DNA of 64,000 nt from Desulfocapsaceae bacterium (GTDB lineage Bacteria; Desulfobacterota; Desulfobulbia; Desulfobulbales; Desulfocapsaceae): assembly GCA_031292275.1 (NCBI GenBank), contig JARLHL010000105.1, positions 55,404-119,403 of the forward strand, given 5' to 3'. Below, in pieces: positions 26,099 to 35,870 of the stretch; position 1 is the stretch's first letter; each line of letters begins with the position of its first letter. Below the pieces are notes generated by a model. It saw only the letters and a list, made by a program, of their open reading frames with translations. It ran no database searches and was not told the origin of the DNA. Position numbers and translations under genes: made by a program.

Positions 26099-26941
26099 AT
26101 GCAAGACACAAGCAAACTCGATCAACCAGAGATCCTCTCCCGATTGTTCTATCCCCGTAACGAAGCGACAACGCCTCTCCCTAAAGGGGCAGTCGATGTC
26201 AATTTTGAAGTAGAATCAGGCATTTCAATCGGCTGCAGGTTTTATCTGCACGATCCTCTGTCTCCATCCATTCTCTATTTTCACGGTAATGGGGAAATTC
26301 CTTGTGACCTCGATGATAGAGGGCTTGAGTATATGAGCGTCGGCTGCAACCTTCTGGTTACCAGCTATCGCGGCTATGGCGGAAGCTCAGGAAGTCCGAC
26401 AGTTGCATCGATGTTCGGAGACGCGAGGAGGCTTTTTGAGGCGGTTGGTTCCTGGCTGCATCAAAAAGGATATACGGCTCCCCTTTTTCTGATGGGACGA
26501 TCCCTCGGTTCTGTCTGCGCCATAGATCTTGCTTCCGTTCATGGCGATACCGTCAAGGGACTGATCATTGAAAGCGGCTTCGCCGATACCTTGCCGCTTT
26601 TGCAGGCCCTGAGCGTTCCCCGAACAGCTCTTCCGCTCAATGAGGAAGAAGGCTTCGGCAACAAGGAAAAAATCGGACGGGTGAGAATGCCGACCCTGAT
26701 CCTGCACGGCGCACGGGACCAACTGATCCCCCACTCCGAGGGGGAAAAGCTTCAGGCCGCGAGCGGGGCCAGGAATAAACAGTTTCTTCTCATTCCCGGC
26801 GCTGACCACAATACAGTAGTCAGCACGGCGGGAAGATTGTATTACCAGACGATACGGCAGTTTATTGACAATATTACGGGTACATCCTCCTGGCGGAACA
26901 GACGAAAGGCATCCAAGGCCGACCGCAAGGATGCGCTTTAG
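26099..26941 (+). CDS. Alpha/beta hydrolase
   Basis: A 280-residue cytoplasmic hydrolase. YFHGNGEI gives the oxyanion-loop HGxG, LMGRSLGSVCA is the nucleophile elbow (Ser within GRSLG), LILHGARDQLIPH carries the acid Asp, and PGADHNTV carries the catalytic His. This BAAT/serine-aminopeptidase-like layout is shared by esterases and thioesterases; the substrate is unknown. It ends with a basic tail (RRKASKADRKDAL). The dCMP deaminase gene follows after about 46 bases and could be cotranscribed. No strong ribosome site was seen before the ATG. Confidence 0.82.
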   Translation: MQDTSKLDQPEILSRLFYPRNEATTPLPKGAVDVNFEVESGISIGCRFYLHDPLSPSILYFHGNGEIPCDLDDRGLEYMSVGCNLLVTSYRGYGGSSGSPTVASMFGDARRLFEAVGSWLHQKGYTAPLFLMGRSLGSVCAIDLASVHGDTVKGLIIESGFADTLPLLQALSVPRTALPLNEEEGFGNKEKIGRVRMPTLILHGARDQLIPHSEGEKLQAASGARNKQFLLIPGADHNTVVSTAGRLYYQTIRQFIDNITGTSSWRNRRKASKADRKDAL

Positions 26942-26987
26942 GCCTGCAAAAACGCTTTCATCTATAGAATGAATAAGGATATTGCTG

Positions 26988-27482
26988 ATGAAAAGAACGG
27001 ATTACCTCTCCTGGGATGAATACTTCATGGCCGTCGCCCTGCTTTCGGCCAAACGCAGCAAGGACCCAAACACCCAGGTAGGGGCCTGCGTAGCCAATGA
27101 TCAGAATAAGATTGTGGGCGTGGGCTATAACGGTTTTCCCCTAGGATGCTCCGATGACGAATTGCCCTGGTCCCGCGATGGGGCCTATCTGGATACCAAA
27201 TATCCCTATGTCTGCCATGCGGAGCTCAACGCGGTGTTGAACTCCATCTCCTACGATCTGCGCAACTGCAGGATCTACGTGGGGCTGTTCCCGTGCAACG
27301 AATGCACCAAGGTCATCATCCAGGCGGGGATAAAAGAGATCATCTACCTCTCCGATAAATATAAAGATACGGATTCGGTAAAAGCATCAAAGCTGATGCT
27401 TGAAACGTCCCCCGATATTACTTACCGACAGATGAAGACGCAACGGAGTACAATATTAATCGATTTTTCCATCGATGAATGA
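26988..27482 (+). CDS. dCMP deaminase-like cytidine deaminase
   Basis: A 164-residue zinc deaminase. [11 protein letters not shown] supplies the His ligand and catalytic Glu, and [11 protein letters not shown] supplies the two Cys ligands. The N-terminal [19 protein letters not shown] is typical of dCMP deaminases (ComEB-like), which convert dCMP to dUMP. That would feed the flavin-dependent thymidylate synthase ThyX encoded at 55.7-56.6 kb. The frame opens with TTG at 26982, but the ATG at 26988 with AAGGAT upstream is the natural start. Confidence 0.92.
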   Translation: MKRTDYLSWDEYFMAVALLSAKRSKDPNTQVGACVANDQNKIVGVGYNGFPLGCSDDELPWSRDGAYLDTKYPYVCHAELNAVLNSISYDLRNCRIYVGLFPCNECTKVIIQAGIKEIIYLSDKYKDTDSVKASKLMLETSPDITYRQMKTQRSTILIDFSIDE

Positions 27483-27566
27483 GGGGTGCCGCCTCTCCGA
27501 GAGGACTGCTGTCCCAGGGAGGGGAAGAAGGGCAAAAAAGAGACTCAGGCAGGTTCAGGAAGAATT

Positions 27567-28565
27567 TCAAGCCAAATGCTCATATCCCTGGAAGGTAATC
27601 TCCTGACGAATGCCAGGGCTTTTTTCCAGAAAAAGGCCACGGCCCTTTTCTATCGTGCCGATGGGATAGGCAGTCTTCCCCTGACCTTGCAGGAGGTCTT
27701 CGACGGTTTTTTCTCCTCCTTTCCTGACGGTAAAGACCAGCTGGTAGTCTTCACCTCCCCGCAGGATACAGTCAAGCTTCCGGATGTTCAATGCTTCACA
27801 CACATCGTCGAGTACAGGATGATTCGGCAGCTTCTCTGCCAGAATAAGGGCCGATACCGCGCTTTCCTTGCAGATATGACTGAGATCCGTCGCCAATCCG
27901 TCTGATATATCCTGCATGGAGGTGACCCATCCGCTTGCACACAGAATCTGTCCCGTCTGTATCTGCGGCACCGGGTCCAGATGCGCGTCCACAAGGGTCT
28001 GCCAGGTGTCCTTCAGGCCCTGTTCTGCGTTATGCTCCATATGCTTCAAAATCGCAAGACCTGCCGCCGAAGAACCAAGCACACCCGAGACATAGACGGT
28101 GTCTCCCGCTCCTGCTCCGGACCTGTACAGACTCCCGGCGGGATGCTGTTCCCCCAATACAGTAACCGAGATATTCAACTCGCTACCGGTTACCGTATCC
28201 CCGCCTATCAGGGCACAATCATACTCTGAAAGAATCTCGGCAACACCCCCAAGCCACTGAAAGAGCCATTCGGATGACAGCCCCGGGGGCAGGCTGACCG
28301 AGAGGAGGATATAACGGGGAATTCCACCCATTGCCGCTATATCACTCAAATTTACAGCAAGGGATTTTCTGCCCAAAAGCCGAGGCGGATGCCAATCTCT
28401 ATTGAAATGAACACCGTCGACAAGCATATCGGTGGAGACGAGCCAGGGGCCTGGCCCGCCAAACACCGAGCAGTCATCGCCTATTCCTCTGATAAGCCCC
28501 TGAACGGAAGGTCTGCCGGCAATTTTGCGGATATGCTCGATTATATTTCGTTCTGAAAGGGTCAT
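27567..28565 (-). CDS. thiL: Thiamine-monophosphate kinase
   Basis: A 332-residue AIR-synthase/ThiL-family enzyme. RGIGDDCSVF is the N-terminal Mg-ATP motif, STDMLVDGVHF and KSLAVNLSDIAAMGG form the active-site core, GGDTVTGS follows, and MQDISDGLATDLSHICKES with LRGGEDYQLVFTV lies in the second domain. ThiL phosphorylates thiamine monophosphate to the diphosphate cofactor. No other thi gene or TPP riboswitch lies nearby. It converges with the dCMP deaminase gene. Confidence 0.96.
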   Translation of the reverse strand: MTLSERNIIEHIRKIAGRPSVQGLIRGIGDDCSVFGGPGPWLVSTDMLVDGVHFNRDWHPPRLLGRKSLAVNLSDIAAMGGIPRYILLSVSLPPGLSSEWLFQWLGGVAEILSEYDCALIGGDTVTGSELNISVTVLGEQHPAGSLYRSGAGAGDTVYVSGVLGSSAAGLAILKHMEHNAEQGLKDTWQTLVDAHLDPVPQIQTGQILCASGWVTSMQDISDGLATDLSHICKESAVSALILAEKLPNHPVLDDVCEALNIRKLDCILRGGEDYQLVFTVRKGGEKTVEDLLQGQGKTAYPIGTIEKGRGLFLEKSPGIRQEITFQGYEHLA

Positions 28566-28614
28566 ACGTGCAGCCCGGTGAAAGATTCATTTAGGAAGAG
28601 GAAAACCGTTGCCG

Positions 28615-28980
28615 TTACTTCACTCGTCGCAGAGTGGGCGCCTTGGCGGTATTGCTCGGGGAAGAAGGCCGCCTGCCAAAATCAACGGCTTTGACAAACC
28701 GCTCATCGCCTCCCATGGTAAAGACCTCCATCCCCGTCATCTGTGGCGTCCGCAGGGTCCAGGTCACAGACGGCTGAGGCGGAATGGTGAGAACGGACAT
28801 GCTGATATGCCACCACTCATCCTTCCGTGTCATATCCCTTTCAATTGCAGTGACAAAGGCATAGACCAGCGTCTGCGGATTGAGAGCGGCGATAAGGATG
28901 ATATCACCGACATCCGTAGTATTTTTAAAAGTGACGATCTTCTTGAGATCACTTACCAGCGTGTCCATTTCCTTCGTCAT
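28615..28980 (-). CDS. Conserved-looking protein of unknown function
   Basis: A 121-residue protein in the same direction as its neighbours, ending 49 bases before thiL. The chain contains DVGDIILIAALNPQTLVYAF, DEWWHISMSVLTIPPQPSVTWTL and EVFTMGGDERFVKAVDF, suggesting a small alpha/beta fold. The C-terminal ~20 residues are polar and probably disordered. No signal peptide or membrane segment. The ATG at 28980 has AGAGG upstream, which favours it over 28995. I do not recognise the family. Confidence 0.72.
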   Translation of the reverse strand: MTKEMDTLVSDLKKIVTFKNTTDVGDIILIAALNPQTLVYAFVTAIERDMTRKDEWWHISMSVLTIPPQPSVTWTLRTPQMTGMEVFTMGGDERFVKAVDFGRRPSSPSNTAKAPTLRRVK

Positions 28981-29062
28981 GGGATACCTCTGCACCTCAA
29001 AATAAAAAAAAGCTTACACGCAATTATAACCGTTCTCTCCCTTTTCCGCCCTGGAAACACAG

Positions 29063-29096
29063 GCAGGCAGCCCACTGAGTGCCGTGAACTGCCTGC
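29063..29096 (-). terminator. Hairpin after the DUF3352-like gene
   Basis: GCAGGCAG (29063-29070) pairs with CTGCCTGC (29089-29096) across an 18-base loop, starting 34 bases beyond the stop of the upstream minus-strand gene. Only a short T-rich tract follows. Confidence 0.4.
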
Positions 29097-29129
29097 GCCG
29101 GGAAGAAAAGACCGATACCGGATTTGCGC

Positions 29130-30842
29130 TTATTTCTTCAGCATCATTGTAGACTCACCGATGAACTGATTCGGCATGATTCTACTATATACCCCGACAT
29201 CCGAATAGGTGGCGCTCAGACTGTCCAGCAAAGGGTTGACCAGACGATCCGTCATAATTTCATAATTTTTCCTTCCATTGTCGGTCATTGTAGCAGCAGA
29301 GTAAGAACTTCCCCAGCTAATAAGCCCCTTGGCGAGTTTGACCAGTTCACCGAACTGGAGGTAGCCTACAGAATTATTTTCTTCCAGCAATCGTGTGCTG
29401 ACGCTCTTAAAGCCCGGGGTGTCAGCCAGGCCGTGTCCCTCTTTCATGGTATCCACCATCTGCCTGATAAATTCCTGACTGGTTGCCACCATGAGGTATT
29501 GATTGTCAATGGCATATGCAGGGACCAGGCCCGTCTGGGCAAAGTCATGAAGAGAGGCAATAGAAACCCCTTTATAATCAGCAGTCTGCACATTCAATCC
29601 GTTCTTTTTCAGCTGGTCCTGGACAAGGTCATTAAGCTTTTTGCTGTCCTTCAGGTGCATAAAGACGGAGATATCAGGAAGAGGAACAATTTTCTTCTCA
29701 TCCGCACTATTCTGGATAAGAAGGCCGCTTTGTTTATCAAAGAGCCCTACGAATTCATCGACGTCCATCCCCAACTGCTGTTTTACGGCAGTCCGAACAT
29801 CATCCATCTGCTCTTTATCCAATTTGGCCTTGGTCTGGAACAAATTCCAATACAGGGGAAGAGACACGCTGTTGGTCCAGTAATAGGCCATCGCATGCTC
29901 GGGAGCAAAATTCAGCGTCGTATTTTTCTCAGGAGCAATTGCATAGAAACCCTTCATTGCCGGATCGACCTTTGCGGTATCGACAAGAAAAACAACCTTA
30001 TCCCTAATGGCTCCCGTCTCGGTCCATCCGCCATAACTTGCTGCCTGCATGCCGCTCAGTTCTTTCGTTATATCACTGTCTTCATGACCAAGTTTCGAAG
30101 TGATTGCCACGGCCTGATTCATTATACTCTCAAACCCGAAATACATAAAGAAGAGCGGATCCTTATACATGCCCTCAAGCTTTTGAAAATTGGCATTTAA
30201 GGCCAGCGATTTCTTTTTGTTGTCGTGACAGTCAATCGCGTCGTGGATGGTCTTCTCATCAAGCGCGATCAGGACCAGATCCTTGACCACAGCAACAATA
30301 ACAGCCTGATTATTTTGTAGTTCAAACCGTTTAACGGTATAACCGCCATAGGAAACATCGCTCGGTTTAATGTCCTTGCCCAGGTTCGCGGCAAGCAGAC
30401 TGAGCAGTTGCACATTGTGTTTTGGCCTTGAGATCAGCAGAAAACGGTTTGTTACGCTCTCTATCGGATTCTGCAGAGCCGAATCATCCAGCGGAAACAT
30501 GGCCAAGACAAAGTTTTCACTCAGTACTTCCTTGAATATAGGTCCATTGAAAAACTCGGAGACCTTATCCAGCCCCTTTTTTATAATTTCAATTCCTGAT
30601 TCATCTACAGCCATATCCTGAGCCATCTTCACATAATCGGTCTTCACCAGGACCTGGCCGACCGGGGATTTCTTGATATCCTCGACGACCTGTCCCAATT
30701 GCCTCTGGTCGGCATAAAAAGAGACATCATCGGGGACACACAAGGCAGGATTTGTCTGCTCATGATTCATGCCGTAGAAGTAAAAGAGACCCCCTGCAAT
30801 CACAATTGCAGCAAGTGCTATTAATGGTAAGATTTTTTTCAT
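29130..30842 (-). CDS. DUF3352-like exported or membrane-anchored protein
   Basis: A 570-residue protein with an N-terminal hydrophobic anchor (MKKILPLIALAAIVIAGGLFYFYGM) and a large extracytoplasmic part. Repeated features are strand pairs such as FLLISRPKHNVQLLSLL, AVIVAVVKDLVLIALDE, DISVFMHLKDSKKL and PAYAIDNQYLMVATS. These are typical of DUF3352-type proteins, which contain duplicated alpha/beta modules of unknown function. The single Cys in the early chain is not in a lipobox. The gene lies 34 bases downstream of yifB. A very long antisense frame here (29124-30200) is not considered coding. Confidence 0.78.
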   Translation of the reverse strand: MKKILPLIALAAIVIAGGLFYFYGMNHEQTNPALCVPDDVSFYADQRQLGQVVEDIKKSPVGQVLVKTDYVKMAQDMAVDESGIEIIKKGLDKVSEFFNGPIFKEVLSENFVLAMFPLDDSALQNPIESVTNRFLLISRPKHNVQLLSLLAANLGKDIKPSDVSYGGYTVKRFELQNNQAVIVAVVKDLVLIALDEKTIHDAIDCHDNKKKSLALNANFQKLEGMYKDPLFFMYFGFESIMNQAVAITSKLGHEDSDITKELSGMQAASYGGWTETGAIRDKVVFLVDTAKVDPAMKGFYAIAPEKNTTLNFAPEHAMAYYWTNSVSLPLYWNLFQTKAKLDKEQMDDVRTAVKQQLGMDVDEFVGLFDKQSGLLIQNSADEKKIVPLPDISVFMHLKDSKKLNDLVQDQLKKNGLNVQTADYKGVSIASLHDFAQTGLVPAYAIDNQYLMVATSQEFIRQMVDTMKEGHGLADTPGFKSVSTRLLEENNSVGYLQFGELVKLAKGLISWGSSYSAATMTDNGRKNYEIMTDRLVNPLLDSLSATYSDVGVYSRIMPNQFIGESTMMLKK

Positions 30843-30876
30843 TGAGTACTCCAGTATTGTATTCTTGTTTTAGGGT

Positions 30877-32412
30877 TTATCCGTTTTCGGTATTGCTCAT
30901 ACGTCTATATTGGATCGCCTCGGCGATATGCGGCGATTGTATTCGTTCTTGGTTATCCATATCTGCAATGGTTCTGGCTATTTTCAGGATGCGATGATAG
31001 GCGCGGGCAGAGAGCCTCAGCCTTTCTATCCCCTTTTCCAGCAGCTGCAGCGACCTGGCGTCAAGGGCACAATATTTTTCAACCTCCTTGGGCCCCATCT
31101 GGCTGTTGCAGTGAAGATGGGGCCTGTCCTTAAATCGTATTTTCTGGATGTCCCTGGTCGTCACGACCCGCTCTCGGATCCGCCGCGAAGACTCCCCCTT
31201 CTTCAATGAACTCATCTCATGGAACGGTACCGCCGGGACGTGCAGATGCATATCGATCCGATCCAGCAAAGGGCCGGACAATCTGCTCTCATAGCGCTGT
31301 ATCTGACCGGGATTGCATCTGCACGAATTCCGTTTGTCCCCTAAAAATCCGCACGGGCATGGATTTAAAGCAACAACAAGGATAAACCGGGCAGGAAAAC
31401 TGACCGTTGTATTCGCCCTCGCTATGGTCACCTTCCCATCTTCCAGTGGCTGCCTCAAAACCTCAAGGACATGCTTCTTGAACTCGAGCAGTTCGTCGAG
31501 GAAAAGCACACCGTTATGTGCCATGGAGACCTCTCCGGGTCTGGGATTGGCCCCGCCTCCAATCAGACCGGCATCGGAAATCGTATGATGCGGGGACCTG
31601 AACGGACGCGACGCCAGAAGCACCCGTTCAGGGGGAAGCGAACCGACGATACTGTATATCTTGGTCGTTTCCAATGCCTCCTCAAAGCTCAGGTCAGGCA
31701 GAATTGTGGGCAGACGCCGGGCAAGCATGGTCTTTCCCGAACCCGGCGGACCCTTCATCAGGATATTATGCCCTCCTGAGGCAGCAATTTCCAGCGCTCT
31801 TTTTACATACTCTTGTCCTTTTACATCATCACAGTCGACAGCAAAGCCCCCCGGATCCGCAAACAGAGTCCGCTCATCGATTGCGAAAGGGGAAATGGTC
31901 ATTGCACCCGCGACAAACTCCACCGCCTGATGCAGAAACTTCACGGGAATGATATCGATTCCTGCGACAATTGCAGCTTCAGTTTTATTGGCCTCCGGAA
32001 CTATGATGCCTTGCAGCCCCTGCTCCCTGGCGGCAAGGGTCATAGGCAGGATTCCGCTTACCGGACGAACTGCCCCATCCAGGGAAAGCTCCCCGACAAT
32101 GCAGTATTGTGTATGGAGCGGTCCCTGAATAATCCCCGCGGCCGCCAGAATGCCGACCGCCATGGGCAGATCATAGGCCGAACCGCTTTTTTTTACATCG
32201 GCTGGTGCAAGGTTGACGGTAATTTTTTTATTGGGAAACTCATAACCACTATTGCCGATGGCCGCTTTGACTCTGTCTTTGCTCTCCCGCACTGCCCCAT
32301 CCGGCAGGCCGACGGTTGCAAACATCGGCAGACCAAGGGTGATATCCACCTCGACCTCAATAGGGACCCCATCAACCCCGATTACCGCGCTGCTCATGAC
32401 TTTTGCAAGCAT
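30877..32412 (-). CDS. YifB/ComM-family Mg-chelatase-like AAA+ ATPase
   Basis: A 511-residue cytoplasmic protein. The N-terminal domain (VIGVDGVPIEVEVDITLGLP, KKITVNLAPADVKKSG) is followed by the AAA+ domain with Walker A GPPGSGKTMLARRLP and Walker B VLFLDELLEF. A cysteine-containing PCPCGFLGD insert and the C-terminal Mg-chelatase segment (LSARAYHRILKIARTIAD) complete the family pattern. ComM homologues are hexameric helicases that promote branch migration during natural transformation. The start at 32412 has no strong ribosome site; the ATG at 32397 is an alternative. Confidence 0.94.
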   Translation of the reverse strand: MLAKVMSSAVIGVDGVPIEVEVDITLGLPMFATVGLPDGAVRESKDRVKAAIGNSGYEFPNKKITVNLAPADVKKSGSAYDLPMAVGILAAAGIIQGPLHTQYCIVGELSLDGAVRPVSGILPMTLAAREQGLQGIIVPEANKTEAAIVAGIDIIPVKFLHQAVEFVAGAMTISPFAIDERTLFADPGGFAVDCDDVKGQEYVKRALEIAASGGHNILMKGPPGSGKTMLARRLPTILPDLSFEEALETTKIYSIVGSLPPERVLLASRPFRSPHHTISDAGLIGGGANPRPGEVSMAHNGVLFLDELLEFKKHVLEVLRQPLEDGKVTIARANTTVSFPARFILVVALNPCPCGFLGDKRNSCRCNPGQIQRYESRLSGPLLDRIDMHLHVPAVPFHEMSSLKKGESSRRIRERVVTTRDIQKIRFKDRPHLHCNSQMGPKEVEKYCALDARSLQLLEKGIERLRLSARAYHRILKIARTIADMDNQERIQSPHIAEAIQYRRMSNTENG

Positions 32413-32454
32413 GGATTATTTCATTGTCTGGATAGAGGGGACTGCTCGGCCGGT

Positions 32455-33237
32455 TCAATCGCTCCGCTGTTCCCAATGCAAGTCGTACAAACTTTTCATC
32501 GTATCGGAATAACTTCCATTTTTCTCATGATACACATAAAATGGCGGCAAAATTCTCGTGCCTGGACCGCCATTTTTTACAGCCTCAACAAGGACCAGCG
32601 TCGCAGCCGCCGAGGGTTCAGGATAGCTGTATACTACCTGGATTCTCTTCGGACTGAGACCGGCTGAAACCATGGAGCAAATCAGTTCAATCAATCCATC
32701 AGCAGGGAAAACCACACTCACGGTCCCCCGGTTTTTCACCGCCAGAAAGGCAGCTGCCATGATCTGGTCCGTCGACGAACAGACCTGGTGACGGGCAATC
32801 AATGACTGCCTGTCAGCACTCTCTCTGCCCGATCCCTCGACGTAGTAAGGCGGATTACAGACCACCCGCGAGAATGACTCTGCAGGAAAGAAGGCTTTAA
32901 TATCGCGGAGATCACCGTCAATTACGGCGTACTTATCGTCAAAACCATTCAGGTGTCCGTTCATTCTTGCAAGCGCAGCCAGTTCCGGTTGTATCTCGAG
33001 CCCCACCAGACGCTGGCAGCGCATCTGCCAGCGAAACAGCATGATCAGCCCGATAATGCCGCAGCCACACCCCATATCGAGGACCGAATCTCCGCATTTC
33101 AACGATGAAAAATGGGCAAGAAGAATGGAATCGATTGAGAATCGATAACCGTACCGGGGTTGCTGACAGACCAGCCGGCCGCCAAAGAGGCTGTCAACAC
33201 GGATATTTTCATCCTTCCTGATACTCAGATCACGCAA
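32455..33237 (-). CDS. tRNA1(Val) adenine-N6 methyltransferase-like enzyme (TrmN6/YfiC)
   Basis: A 260-residue SAM-dependent methyltransferase. The N-terminus VCQQPRYGYRFSIDSILLAHF is typical of the TrmN6 family, VLDMGCGCGIIGL is the SAM motif I, and VCNPPYY is the catalytic NPPY for N6-adenine methylation. It would methylate A37 of tRNA-Val. The start appears to be TTG at 33237, overlapping the end of the DUF1015 gene by eight bases (TTGCGTGA). No ATG exists near the N-terminus. Confidence 0.88.
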   Translation of the reverse strand: MRDLSIRKDENIRVDSLFGGRLVCQQPRYGYRFSIDSILLAHFSSLKCGDSVLDMGCGCGIIGLIMLFRWQMRCQRLVGLEIQPELAALARMNGHLNGFDDKYAVIDGDLRDIKAFFPAESFSRVVCNPPYYVEGSGRESADRQSLIARHQVCSSTDQIMAAAFLAVKNRGTVSVVFPADGLIELICSMVSAGLSPKRIQVVYSYPEPSAAATLVLVEAVKNGGPGTRILPPFYVYHEKNGSYSDTMKSLYDLHWEQRSD

Positions 33238-34609
33238 GACGATCTATCACCTCATCCCGAACAAGCTGGTTAAAAAGAAGCCCCGTCATGAGCTTCGGAT
33301 AGAAGTAGGTTGATTTGTGCGGCATGATCCGGCCCAGATCAGCAACATTTTTCACCTGTTCGATCCGGGTTGGATTCATCACAAACAATAGCGGCATGTC
33401 AGTCTCATTATCTGTACAGTTTTTCACTGCAACATCCAAGGCTTCATCAAGATCGCTAAAGTATTGGATAAGATTTTCACCTTCGCATCTATGATACTCG
33501 AGATCGAAATATTTTTCAATTATAAGATCGGAGAGGATCACGACATCAAGCTCACGCAAACATGCCTCCTTATCGGCAAGAGCGTCGGCCGCAGCAGGTT
33601 TCATCCTGAGAAGGAAACATCGGTCTTCGCCGGGGTGGTAGACACCAAAAGTTGTCGAGGTCTTGTGCGGCGACATCTGCTCAATTTCGCCCATCCGGGC
33701 CAGGACCTCACCGATCAGGACCTCGCGGCTGCCTACAGTAATTTCCTCCAGCTCAAAGCCCTTGGCCAGTCTTTCAATCAACTCGTCCACGGCCATTTTT
33801 CCAGGCCATTTCAAGAGCCTATGCGTTGGAAGAACCGATAGCCCCTGATCCTCCATCGGGCAAAGATACATCATTATATGGTTCGCAGGACTCTTCTCTG
33901 ACAGCCCCCCCGCCTGCCCCTGCAAAGACCTTCTATAGGCCAGGGCGGTTGTATACCGATGATGCCCATCAGCGATATAGAGCGATTTCTCAAGAAACAT
34001 TGCCTGAGTCCGTTTGATGATCCCGGAGTCGGTAACCTGCCGCAGTCGATGAACACAGCCATCGGCATCGGTGACCTCCCCCACAGGTCTGCCATTCCCC
34101 AGCTCTAAGAGTCCTATCACCTCGTTATTCTTATCAGAATAGAGCGAAAAAACTGGACTGAACTGGGCCTGGCAGTAGGTTGTCAGTTTCAGACGATCCT
34201 GAATAACGGTATCGAAAGTCTTCTCATGCGGCTTGACAATACCTTCGCTGAATTCTGCAAGGCCAACCAGGCAAAGCAAGCCTTTCCGGATCCGTCTGGT
34301 GCCGGTCGGAGGGTGCAGGTACTCAATTTCATAAAGATAGAGCGAATTCTGCTGATCCCTGATCAGCACTCCTTCGGCAAGCCATTGCCGGAAGAGGGAG
34401 GTCGCTTCAATATACCGGGCATCGCTGCCATCGGCAGGACCTGGATTTTTTGTAATATCCAGACGGATCATCGAGTATGGCGTCTTCGAGATATAGGATG
34501 CCACCGAGTCTTCAGTAATGACATCATAGGGCGGCGTCACAACATCATCAATTCTGCCAACCCTTTCGGGATTATACCTAACCCCTTTCAACGGTGCTAT
34601 AAAGGCCAT
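33230..34609 (-). CDS. DUF1015 family protein
   Basis: A 459-residue cytoplasmic protein with the family hallmarks: MAFIAPLKGVRYNPERVG, VVTPPYDVI near residue 25, ADGHHRYTTAL in the middle and MPHKSTYFYPKLMTGLL at the C-terminus. DUF1015 (COG4198) proteins are widespread in anaerobes, but I know of no assigned reaction. The conserved HKST/HHRY residues suggest a nucleotide- or metal-dependent enzyme. It overlaps the TrmN6 gene and is probably the first gene of the run DUF1015-trmN6-yifB-DUF3352. Confidence 0.92.
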   Translation of the reverse strand: MAFIAPLKGVRYNPERVGRIDDVVTPPYDVITEDSVASYISKTPYSMIRLDITKNPGPADGSDARYIEATSLFRQWLAEGVLIRDQQNSLYLYEIEYLHPPTGTRRIRKGLLCLVGLAEFSEGIVKPHEKTFDTVIQDRLKLTTYCQAQFSPVFSLYSDKNNEVIGLLELGNGRPVGEVTDADGCVHRLRQVTDSGIIKRTQAMFLEKSLYIADGHHRYTTALAYRRSLQGQAGGLSEKSPANHIMMYLCPMEDQGLSVLPTHRLLKWPGKMAVDELIERLAKGFELEEITVGSREVLIGEVLARMGEIEQMSPHKTSTTFGVYHPGEDRCFLLRMKPAAADALADKEACLRELDVVILSDLIIEKYFDLEYHRCEGENLIQYFSDLDEALDVAVKNCTDNETDMPLLFVMNPTRIEQVKNVADLGRIMPHKSTYFYPKLMTGLLFNQLVRDEVIDRLA

Positions 34610-34840
34610 AGTCTCAGTCTCAGTCCGTAGATCGTACGTTTAGTCCTGACATCAAGGGTCAGGGCCGGTAAATATAATGAGAAAACGTTGTAAATAATAT
34701 ATATTAGCATTAAATTCAATGCCAACGTTAGGTAATTTGCTGTCTGTCATACCATAGTCATCGGTATCTTTTCAGGGCGTCTTCTGAAGGTACGCAGAAT
34801 ATTTATAGAATTCAAGCCACTCTGTACAAGGGGAACCTCT

Positions 34841-35215
34841 ATGTTCGACATCTCTGTTAATACACATTTTGCGGGTGCGCACCATCTCCGGGATTATCCG
34901 GGAAACTGCGAACACCCCCACGGACACAACTGGAAGGTCACGGTAACTGTCAGGGCCTCACATCTCGACAAGCTGGGAATGGGTATCGATTTTAAGGTAT
35001 TAAAGCAAATTGTGAATGAGGTCATTGACACACTGGATCATCGTGATCTCAACTCATTGCCCGCATTTCGCGATAAGAATCCCTCTTCTGAGCATATTGC
35101 GGAGTTCCTCTTCGACGCCCTGCAGGATCGGCTTAGTCACGACAGGTATCGCTTATACAGTGTTACTGTTATGGAAACCGACAATTCAGGTCTTACCTAT
35201 TATGGCAGGCAGTAA
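34841..35215 (+). CDS. queD: 6-carboxytetrahydropterin synthase
   Basis: A 124-residue enzyme of the 6-pyruvoyl-tetrahydropterin synthase fold. Zinc-binding histidines are in FAGAHHL and HPHGHNW, and the catalytic Cys is in NCEHPHGH. IDFKVLKQIV, LDHRDLN and SSEHIAEFLF are conserved. QueD converts dihydroneopterin triphosphate to 6-carboxytetrahydropterin in queuosine/preQ0 synthesis. The start has AAGGGGAA upstream. queE overlaps its 3' end by 14 bases. No preQ1 riboswitch was recognised upstream. Confidence 0.94.
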   Translation: MFDISVNTHFAGAHHLRDYPGNCEHPHGHNWKVTVTVRASHLDKLGMGIDFKVLKQIVNEVIDTLDHRDLNSLPAFRDKNPSSEHIAEFLFDALQDRLSHDRYRLYSVTVMETDNSGLTYYGRQ

Positions 35216-35870
35216 GATCCTGAATATAGCGGAGCTGTTCTACTCCATCCAGGGAGAATCGACTTTTGCCGGTCTCCCCTGCTCTTTTATCAGGCTGTCC
35301 GGCTGCAACCTGCGCTGCTCCTACTGTGATGCCCGGTACGCTGTGGAAGAGAAGGGCAGGTCTGTAACCATCGACGGCATCCTGGCCGCAGTCGGTTCGG
35401 CTTCACTGGTTGAGATTACCGGCGGCGAACCCCTGCTCCAAGCCAACGTCTATCCGCTGATGGACAGGCTGCTGACGGAGGGAAAGACAGTACTCGTCGA
35501 AACCAACGGCTCAATTGCGCTTACCGATGTACCCCTTGAGGCAACGGTCATCATGGACATCAAATGCCCGGACAGCGGCTCAACCTCCCTTCATCCGGAC
35601 AATATTGACACCATCAGGAAACGGGCCACGGGCCGGAGAAATGCCTCCGAGATCAAGTTCGTGCTTTCAAGCCTGAGCGACTACACCTGGGCAAAGCAGA
35701 TTATTCTTGCCAATGACCTCCCCGCAGTCGCACCGGTTCTCCTTTCACCGGTGAAAAATCTCCTGCCAGCAGCGGATCTTGCCAAGGCCCTCCTCGAGGA
35801 CCGACTGCCGGTCAGGCTGCAGCTGCAGCTCCATACCATCATCTGGCCGGAAGCGCTTCGCGGGTTCTGA
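35202..35870 (+). CDS. queE: 7-carboxy-7-deazaguanine synthase (radical SAM)
   Basis: A 222-residue radical SAM enzyme. The cluster motif CNLRCSYC (Cx3Cx2C) is near residue 33, preceded by FYSIQGESTFAGLPCSFIRL, and EITGGEPLLQ is the GGE motif that contacts SAM. QueE rearranges the QueD product into 7-carboxy-7-deazaguanine. The open frame extends back into queD, but the ATG at 35202 (MAGSKILNIAELFYS) is the natural start and overlaps queD by 14 bases. Together they make up two steps of queuosine biosynthesis. Confidence 0.94.
   Translation: MAGSKILNIAELFYSIQGESTFAGLPCSFIRLSGCNLRCSYCDARYAVEEKGRSVTIDGILAAVGSASLVEITGGEPLLQANVYPLMDRLLTEGKTVLVETNGSIALTDVPLEATVIMDIKCPDSGSTSLHPDNIDTIRKRATGRRNASEIKFVLSSLSDYTWAKQIILANDLPAVAPVLLSPVKNLLPAADLAKALLEDRLPVRLQLQLHTIIWPEALRGF

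Noticed and set aside
29124..30200. A 358-codon open frame on the plus strand
   Set aside because: It is antisense to the DUF3352-like gene, whose minus-strand product has a signal anchor and family-like repeats. The antisense product shows no recognisable domain.
34610..34840. Possible preQ1 riboswitch before queD
   Set aside because: The leader has some short hairpins but no recognisable preQ1 aptamer sequence.
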